Shown here piece after piece: positions 59,702 to 64,000 of a stretch of DNA of 64,000 nucleotides (position 1 is the stretch's first letter; every line of letters starts with the position of its first letter). Source of the stretch: Haemophilus_A paraphrohaemolyticus_A (GTDB taxonomy: Bacteria; Pseudomonadota; Gammaproteobacteria; Enterobacterales; Pasteurellaceae); NCBI RefSeq assembly GCF_003253115.1, contig NZ_QEQF01000002.1, forward strand, positions 1-64,000. The letters are read 5' to 3'. The notes beneath the pieces were generated by a model. That model did not search any database. It saw only the letters and a program-made list of their open reading frames with translations, and was not told the origin of the DNA. The position numbers were made by a program, and so were the translations under genes.

Positions 59702-60613
59702 ATGGCAAATTTAACCTTAACCCGACAATGGGTGGAAAGCATCTATCAATTGGAAACATCCGACCCTGTAATGGGAGGACCAGACGGCATTGATAATCGC
59801 CAAGCCAAAGAACTAGGGGCGAGAACGAATTGGCTAAAAGACCAAGTAGATACCATCAACCAAGATCGCACTGGCTACGCTCCCAAAGCCAGCCCAGCGT
59901 TCACTGGCGTACCCACCGCTCCTACTGCCAACCAAAACACCAACAACACCCAAATTGCGACGACAGAATTTGTGAAAACCGCAATTGCCGCATTGGTGGG
60001 TTCTGCCCCAGCAGCATTAGACACGTTGGAAGAATTGGCACGTGCATTAGCTGGTGATGCAAATTTAAAAGCAACTTTGCTTGCGGAAATTGGGAAAAAA
60101 GCGAATGCCGCTGATTTTAATGCCTTACATGATTTATTTATTGGTATCCCTATCCCTTATCCGCTCTCTACCGTCCCAACAGGTTGCTTAGCCATGAACG
60201 GACAGCGGTTTGATACTCGTCGCTATCCAAAATTAGCACAGAAATATCCGTCAGGGCAACTGCCAGACATGCGCGGTGAATTTATCCGTGGTTTGGATAA
60301 TGGGCGTGGTGTGGATGCTGGGCGGGCGTTGTTGTCGACACAAGATTTTGCAATGCAAAAAATTACAGCAGCCTTTTCTATTAGAGCAGTACAAGAACAA
60401 GACGGTACAAGACGAAGAGATCTTATTGTACAAACAACTGGAGCATTTCGAAATGAACAAGGGGGAGCTTGGGACTTTGGGAGTTTAGCATCTCCATCTG
60501 GGCGTGGTTCAAATGTAAGTATAGTGAATTTCGATTCAGAACGAGTTGTTAGCAGTGCAAATGAAACACGCCCCCGAAACATCGCTTTCCACTACATCTG
60601 CTTAGCCGAATAA
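59702..60613 (+). CDS. Tail fibre protein with collar domain
   Basis: 303 residues, short for a fibre. The N-terminal part attaches to the baseplate; APKASPAFTGVPTAPTA and IATTEFVKTAIAAL are fibre repeats; the tail-collar part is GCLAMNGQRFDTRRYPKLA with RGEFIRGLDNGRGVD; it ends RNIAFHYICLAE. It should define receptor specificity. Confidence 0.88.
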   Translation: MANLTLTRQWVESIYQLETSDPVMGGPDGIDNRQAKELGARTNWLKDQVDTINQDRTGYAPKASPAFTGVPTAPTANQNTNNTQIATTEFVKTAIAALVGSAPAALDTLEELARALAGDANLKATLLAEIGKKANAADFNALHDLFIGIPIPYPLSTVPTGCLAMNGQRFDTRRYPKLAQKYPSGQLPDMRGEFIRGLDNGRGVDAGRALLSTQDFAMQKITAAFSIRAVQEQDGTRRRDLIVQTTGAFRNEQGGAWDFGSLASPSGRGSNVSIVNFDSERVVSSANETRPRNIAFHYICLAE

Positions 60614-60623
60614 GGAGTACAAC

Positions 60624-61358
60624 ATGACCGTAACATTTAATCAAGACGGCTTTGCCGAAACTAGTGGCGAAATCACCGTGTATTGCACTGACAACCAAGG
60701 TATTTACAGCCACAGCACCACCGAATTTGTCAGCGAAGGTGGCAGTCTTTCCGCAGGCAGTTATTTAGATGCACCGCCACAACCGAAACAAGGCTTTGTC
60801 ATTGTGCGAGCAGATAACAGTTGGCAATATCAAGCCGACCATCGAGGCACCTATTACAGCAAGGAAACAGGCGAAAAAGTAGAACATACTGCACTGGGTG
60901 AATTGCCTGATAATTTAACTGTGCTTGAGCCTCTTGCTGAACCGTGCAAGTGGAATGGCACAGAATGGGTGAAAGATGAAGCGAAAATTGCCGAAATCAA
61001 ATCCCAACAACAAGCCGAAATGTGGGAACGTATTAAACAAAAACGCCACGACAACTTACGCGGAGGTGTGTTTGTACGGTCGATTGGTAAATGGTTTCAT
61101 TCTAACGATGAAAGCCGTCAGCAATACACCTTTATGCGAACGCTTGAGCAGCTGCCGCCCAATATGCAATGGAAAACTATGGAGAATGCGTTTGTTCCAT
61201 TTAATAAAGCTATTTTGGACGAGCTTTCCTTGCAACTGATTGCCGATGAGCAAGCGGATTTTGCCAACGCAGAACGCCACAAGCATTTAATGGAACAGGT
61301 GGAAAATCCGCTCAATTACGATTTTTCAGACGGCTGGACGACGACTTTTACGGAGTAG
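60624..61358 (+). CDS. Tail fibre assembly-type protein
   Basis: 244 residues. The first 110 residues have strand-rich GFVIVRADNSWQYQADHRGTYY, like tail-fibre assembly proteins; the rest is helical with the DUF4376-like QQQAEMWERIKQKRHDNLRGG, GKWFHSNDESRQQYTFM. It lies directly after the fibre gene, which fits a chaperone. Confidence 0.78.
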   Translation: MTVTFNQDGFAETSGEITVYCTDNQGIYSHSTTEFVSEGGSLSAGSYLDAPPQPKQGFVIVRADNSWQYQADHRGTYYSKETGEKVEHTALGELPDNLTVLEPLAEPCKWNGTEWVKDEAKIAEIKSQQQAEMWERIKQKRHDNLRGGVFVRSIGKWFHSNDESRQQYTFMRTLEQLPPNMQWKTMENAFVPFNKAILDELSLQLIADEQADFANAERHKHLMEQVENPLNYDFSDGWTTTFTE

Positions 61359-61361
61359 CTT

Positions 61362-61841
61362 ATGGCAATTTATTTGGCGTTATACAAACACAAACGTGAT
61401 TGGAGAAAAGAACCATTCAAAGCCCTTGCCGACCGAGCTACTCGCTTTTTCACGAAGGGCAAATACTCCCACTGTGAAATCGCCGTGGAACGCATTGAAT
61501 TTACCAACGGGCATCATTACGAACATCAAACCGTGTTCGATTGCTACTCATCCAGCGTGCAAGATGGCGGCGTGCGTTGCAAACAAATTGATGTATCCGA
61601 TAACACCAAATGGGATTTAATCCCCCTTAACGAGGTCACCGAGGAGCAAATTAAAGCTTATTTTAACCGCACTTCTGGCAAGGCTTATGATTGGTGGGGT
61701 GCGCTTGGCATTGTGTTGAGCATTAAGCAAAAACGCAGCAAGTATTTTTGTTCTGAATGGTGTTTTAATGCGATTCATGGGAGTGAAGAAGGTTGGCGAT
61801 TTAGCCCGAATCAGTTGGCTGCAATGTTTATTAAGGGATAA
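61362..61841 (+). CDS. NlpC/P60-like (permuted papain-type) protein
   Basis: 159 residues. KGKYSHCEIAVE (His) and KYFCSEWCFNAI (Cys) have the order of a permuted NlpC/P60 or YiiX-like cysteine peptidase/amidase. It may act on peptidoglycan or be lysogenic cargo. It ends three bases before the methyltransferase frame. Confidence 0.65.
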   Translation: MAIYLALYKHKRDWRKEPFKALADRATRFFTKGKYSHCEIAVERIEFTNGHHYEHQTVFDCYSSSVQDGGVRCKQIDVSDNTKWDLIPLNEVTEEQIKAYFNRTSGKAYDWWGALGIVLSIKQKRSKYFCSEWCFNAIHGSEEGWRFSPNQLAAMFIKG

Positions 61842-61843
61842 TA

Positions 61844-62749
61844 ATGACAAACAAACAAACAAACAAACAAACAAACAAACAAACAAACAAACAAACAAAC
61901 AAACAAACGGAGCGTACTATGTTTAAACAAGCACCGCTACCGTTTGTTGGACAAAAGAGAATGTTTCTAAAGCACTTTGCAACGGTGCTAAATGAAAACA
62001 TTGAAGGTGATGGCGAAGGCTGGACGATTATTGATACCTTCGGTGGTTCAGGATTATTAAGCCATGCAGCTAAACACATCAAACCGAAAGCGCGAGTAAT
62101 CTACAACGATTTTGACGGCTACGCCGAACGATTAGTGCATATTGATGATATTAACAAGTTACGAGCCGAGCTTTACTCCGCAGTTAGTAACGCTACGCCA
62201 AAAAACAAACGAATGACGAAGGATTGCAGGGCAGAATGCGTCAGAATCATTCAAGATTTCGAGGGTTACAAAGACTTAAACTGCTTGGCTAGCTGGTTAC
62301 TATTTAGCGGACAGCAAGTTGCAACTCTTGAGGACTTGTTCCAGTGTGATTTTTAGCATTGTATTCGCCAGTCAGATTATCCAAAGGCGGATGGTTATTT
62401 GGATGGTGTAGAAATTGTGCGGGAGTCATTCCATACGTTGCTACCGAAATTTGCGGATAATCCCAAAGCGTTGTTTGTGTTAGATCCGCCTTATCTCTGC
62501 ACCAGACAAGAAAGTTACAAGCAAGCTACGTATTTTGACTTGATTGACTTTTTGCGACTGGTCAATATCACCCGACCACCTTATATTTTCTTCAGCTCAA
62601 CAAAATCGGAGTTTGTGCGGTTTATTGAGTATATACAAGAAGATAAGGTGGATAATTGGCAGGTTTTTGACGGTGTGAAAAGAATTGTGGTAAATGCATC
62701 GGCGAGTTATTCGGGGAAATATGAAGATAATATGATCTATAAATTCTAA
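61844..62749 (+). pseudogene. dam: Phase-variable DNA adenine methyltransferase interrupted by an amber codon
   Basis: Dam-type MTase: LPFVGQKRMFLKHF (SAM motif I-like start), IIDTFGGSGLLSHAAK and, in the second half, the catalytic VLDPPYLC. TAG at 62354-62356 stops the frame before DPPY, and the same frame runs on to 62749. The repeat tract is in frame with the body at its current length. A second start, ATG 61920, has GGAG (61909-61912) and would avoid the tract. Mu has its mom modification gene in this position. Confidence 0.8.
61847..61908 (+). repeat. Tetranucleotide tract (ACAA)15.5
   Basis: 62 nt of perfect ACAA units directly after the ATG at 61844, coding for TNKQ repeats. Tracts of this type change length by slipped-strand mispairing and cause phase variation in this family. 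Confidence 0.95.
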
Positions 62750-62845
62750 CACCATTGAAATTCTAGATTATAACCACATCTAATATCTAAACACATTTTT
62801 ATGTGTGAGGAAATTATTGTTTATGTTTTTAAAATGAGGCAATTT

Positions 62846-63196
62846 ATGGCATCTTCAGGAAACGCAATACATTTGGCATTCCATAACTGTTTAGATGATT
62901 CAACCGAAACAACTTTTAATAAAGTTCGTAATGCAAAATTATCTCGATGGAAGCACTCTCTCAATGAAAAACAAGAAGATTGGGTCTTTTTTGACAAATG
63001 GGAAATTAGGCTAACCATTTTAGATGGGAGAGTTCGATCTTCTAATGTATTAACGAAAGGGCAAATAGAAGAAGGGTCGAAAGAAGAAGTAATTTCAATT
63101 TTGAAAAATTACCTATCTGATTTGAATGAAAACAATATCGATAGTTTTTCGTTTGAAATAGCTGATACTGACCCACTAGACGTAATAGCATACTAA
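62846..63196 (+). CDS. Cargo protein of unknown function at the right phage end
   Basis: 116 residues from ATG at 62846 (TGAGG upstream). Soluble, alpha/beta pattern: ASSGNAIHLAFHNCLDD, WVFFDKWEIRLTILDG, an acidic C-terminus. No family recognised. It is the last gene before the right end, followed by a strong terminator, as expected for a moron. Confidence 0.55.
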   Translation: MASSGNAIHLAFHNCLDDSTETTFNKVRNAKLSRWKHSLNEKQEDWVFFDKWEIRLTILDGRVRSSNVLTKGQIEEGSKEEVISILKNYLSDLNENNIDSFSFEIADTDPLDVIAY

Positions 63197-63227
63197 CCTA
63201 AAATTTGTAATGCTGTTACAGAATATG

Positions 63228-63262
63228 AAAAAAGCGAGATACTAAAAATATCTCGCTTTTTT
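63228..63262 (+). terminator. Strong terminator at the right phage end
   Basis: AAAAAAGCGAGATA and its complement form a 14-bp stem ending in T6. It isolates the late operon from flanking DNA. Confidence 0.85.
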
Positions 63263-63275
63263 AGCTCTAGTTATA

Positions 63276-64000
63276 TTGCGCGGTTTTAATAACTTTGAGC
63301 GTGTTCAAGCATTAGCAAGTAGTTTTATCCAAATTACAGATAAAAGCACCGAGCTTTCTAATAAATTGAAGCTGGTTACTGATGATGAAATTCAGCACGC
63401 CCAAGCAATGTCAGCGGTATATGATATTTCGATGAAAACCGCTCAATCTACGCAGGCGGTTTCTGCCATCTATTCTTCTTTTTCCCAAAATGCAAAAGAG
63501 TTAGGTATCAATCAGCAACAGGTGGCGAGTGTTACCGAAACCATCTCAAAAGCGGTAGCTATTTCAGGTGCAAGTGCGTCAGAAGCTCAAAATGCCCTTA
63601 CCCAATTTAGCCAGACTTTGCTAATGGGCAAAATGCGAGCTCAAGAATACAACTCGATTATGACCCAAACACCAGCGGTAATGCAGGCAATCGCACGAGG
63701 TTTGGGCGTAACAATGGGTGAATTAAAGCATATGTCAGATGATGGCAAACTGACTTCTGACAAGATGATTCAAGCCCTAGAAAAATCAAAAGCATCGGTT
63801 GATGAGCTCTATGGCAAAACAGCGACAACTGTTAGCAATGCAATGCAGAATTTGACAACTGCAACCGAAAAATTTATTGGCGAAGTTGATAAAACAACTG
63901 GTGTATCAAGTTTGGCGGCAGCAGGTATCAATACCCTAGCCCAAAATTTAAATAATTTAATTCCCCTTTTACTCTATGCTGGTACGGCATTTGCTGGAAT
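63276..64000 (+). pseudogene. 5'-truncated lambda-type tape measure gene, continues past the window
   Basis: The frame gives GFNNFERVQALASSFIQITD, LVTDDEIQHAQAMSAVYDI, GASASEAQNALTQFSQTLLMG, AQEYNSIMTQTPAVMQAIARG, MSDDGKLTSDKMIQALEKS: the conserved N-terminal domain of lambda-type tape-measure proteins. The true N-terminus, usually about 100 residues more, is missing where the Mu-like phage ends. Codons are open to the window end, so its 3' state is unknown. Confidence 0.8.

Larger units (their letters stand above)
28197..63282. mobile_element. Mu-like (BcepMu-type) transposable prophage, about 35 kb
   Basis: It contains the full set of transposition (A, B, Gam, GemA, Mor), lysis, Mu-type head and P2-type tail genes. 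Left and right limits are inferred from where flanking recT and tape-measure coding sequence stop. Both proposed ends read CGCGYAA inward (28197-28203 and 63276-63282 on opposite strands), but I cannot confirm these as termini; error of tens of bases is possible. No target-site duplication is seen, because the two flanks come from different genes. Confidence 0.85.

Noticed and set aside
61847..61908. CRISPR-like array
   Set aside because: The repeat unit is 4 bp without spacers; it is a microsatellite. No CRISPR array is seen anywhere in the window.
61831..62082. Minus-strand frame with repeated CLFV residues
   Set aside because: It is only the complement of the ACAA tract and has no start signals.

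Overview
The window is a stretch of a Pasteurellaceae chromosome carrying a nearly complete Mu-like prophage. The host clade is suggested by gene content (ydfG-trpBA, lolA-trpR-mtgA, purMN, deoD, dinB, menF) and by many copies of the ACAAGCGGT uptake-signal core, often as inverted pairs between genes. That core is the form typical of the Actinobacillus/Mannheimia/Bibersteinia side of the family, not the Haemophilus influenzae form. The species cannot be fixed from the sequence alone.

Region 1 (1-24.4 kb) is ordinary chromosome: mtgA, trpR, lolA, polA, a ydfG-membrane protein-trpB-trpA operon, purM, purN, sstT with a downstream 26-codon peptide gene, dgkA, an argC-argB-argD cluster, deoD, a nucleoside transporter, lysO, dinB, htpX and menF. 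Two genes are decayed (ushA/nucA-like and msrA). Operators can be read directly: TrpR-type palindromes before ydfG and before lolA-trpR, a pair of ARG boxes with canonical spacing before argC, and PUR boxes before purM and deoD.

Region 2 (about 24.45-28.2 kb) is the left remnant of a lambda-type prophage, all on the minus strand: tyrosine integrase, DUF4224 protein, a coiled-coil protein, an AP2-domain protein, a PD-(D/E)XK nuclease and a recT broken by an in-frame stop. From about 63.28 kb to the window end there is the 5'-truncated tape-measure gene of a lambda-type phage, probably the right part of the same element. Everything between recT and this gene is missing and has been replaced by the Mu-like phage.

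Region 3 (about 28.2-63.28 kb, roughly 35 kb) is the Mu-like prophage, organised like BcepMu. Early genes run leftward from a divergent control region at 36.5 kb: small regulators, MuA transposase, MuB ATPase, Gam, GemA and a Mor-family activator. The repressor and an accessory block run rightward. Next come lysis genes (amidase, holin-like protein, nested spanins), Mu-type head genes (terminase, portal, MuF, G, protease/scaffold, capsid) and a P2-type contractile tail (sheath, tube, E/E' frameshift, tape measure, U, X, D, V, W, J, I, fibre). At the right end is a cargo block with a DNA adenine methyltransferase that carries a 15-unit tetranucleotide tract and a premature amber codon.

The most striking feature is a set of four late-promoter modules. 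Each has a 17-bp dyad (consensus TTTAAAYCAGTTTAAAA) exactly 21 bp before a -10-like hexamer, and they stand before the lysin, protease, tail-assembly E and baseplate W genes. This matches the number and placement of Mu late promoters and predicts one activator, probably the Mor-family protein at the left end. In two modules the -10 overlaps the left arm of a terminator-like hairpin whose right arm holds the Shine-Dalgarno sequence of the next gene. Other unusual features are a 36-bp dispersed repeat in both chromosome and prophage (one copy in frame in the portal gene), a MuF protein with a probable nuclease domain followed by a cloverleaf-like non-coding segment, and a motif shared by the end of the repressor and the start of the next membrane protein.
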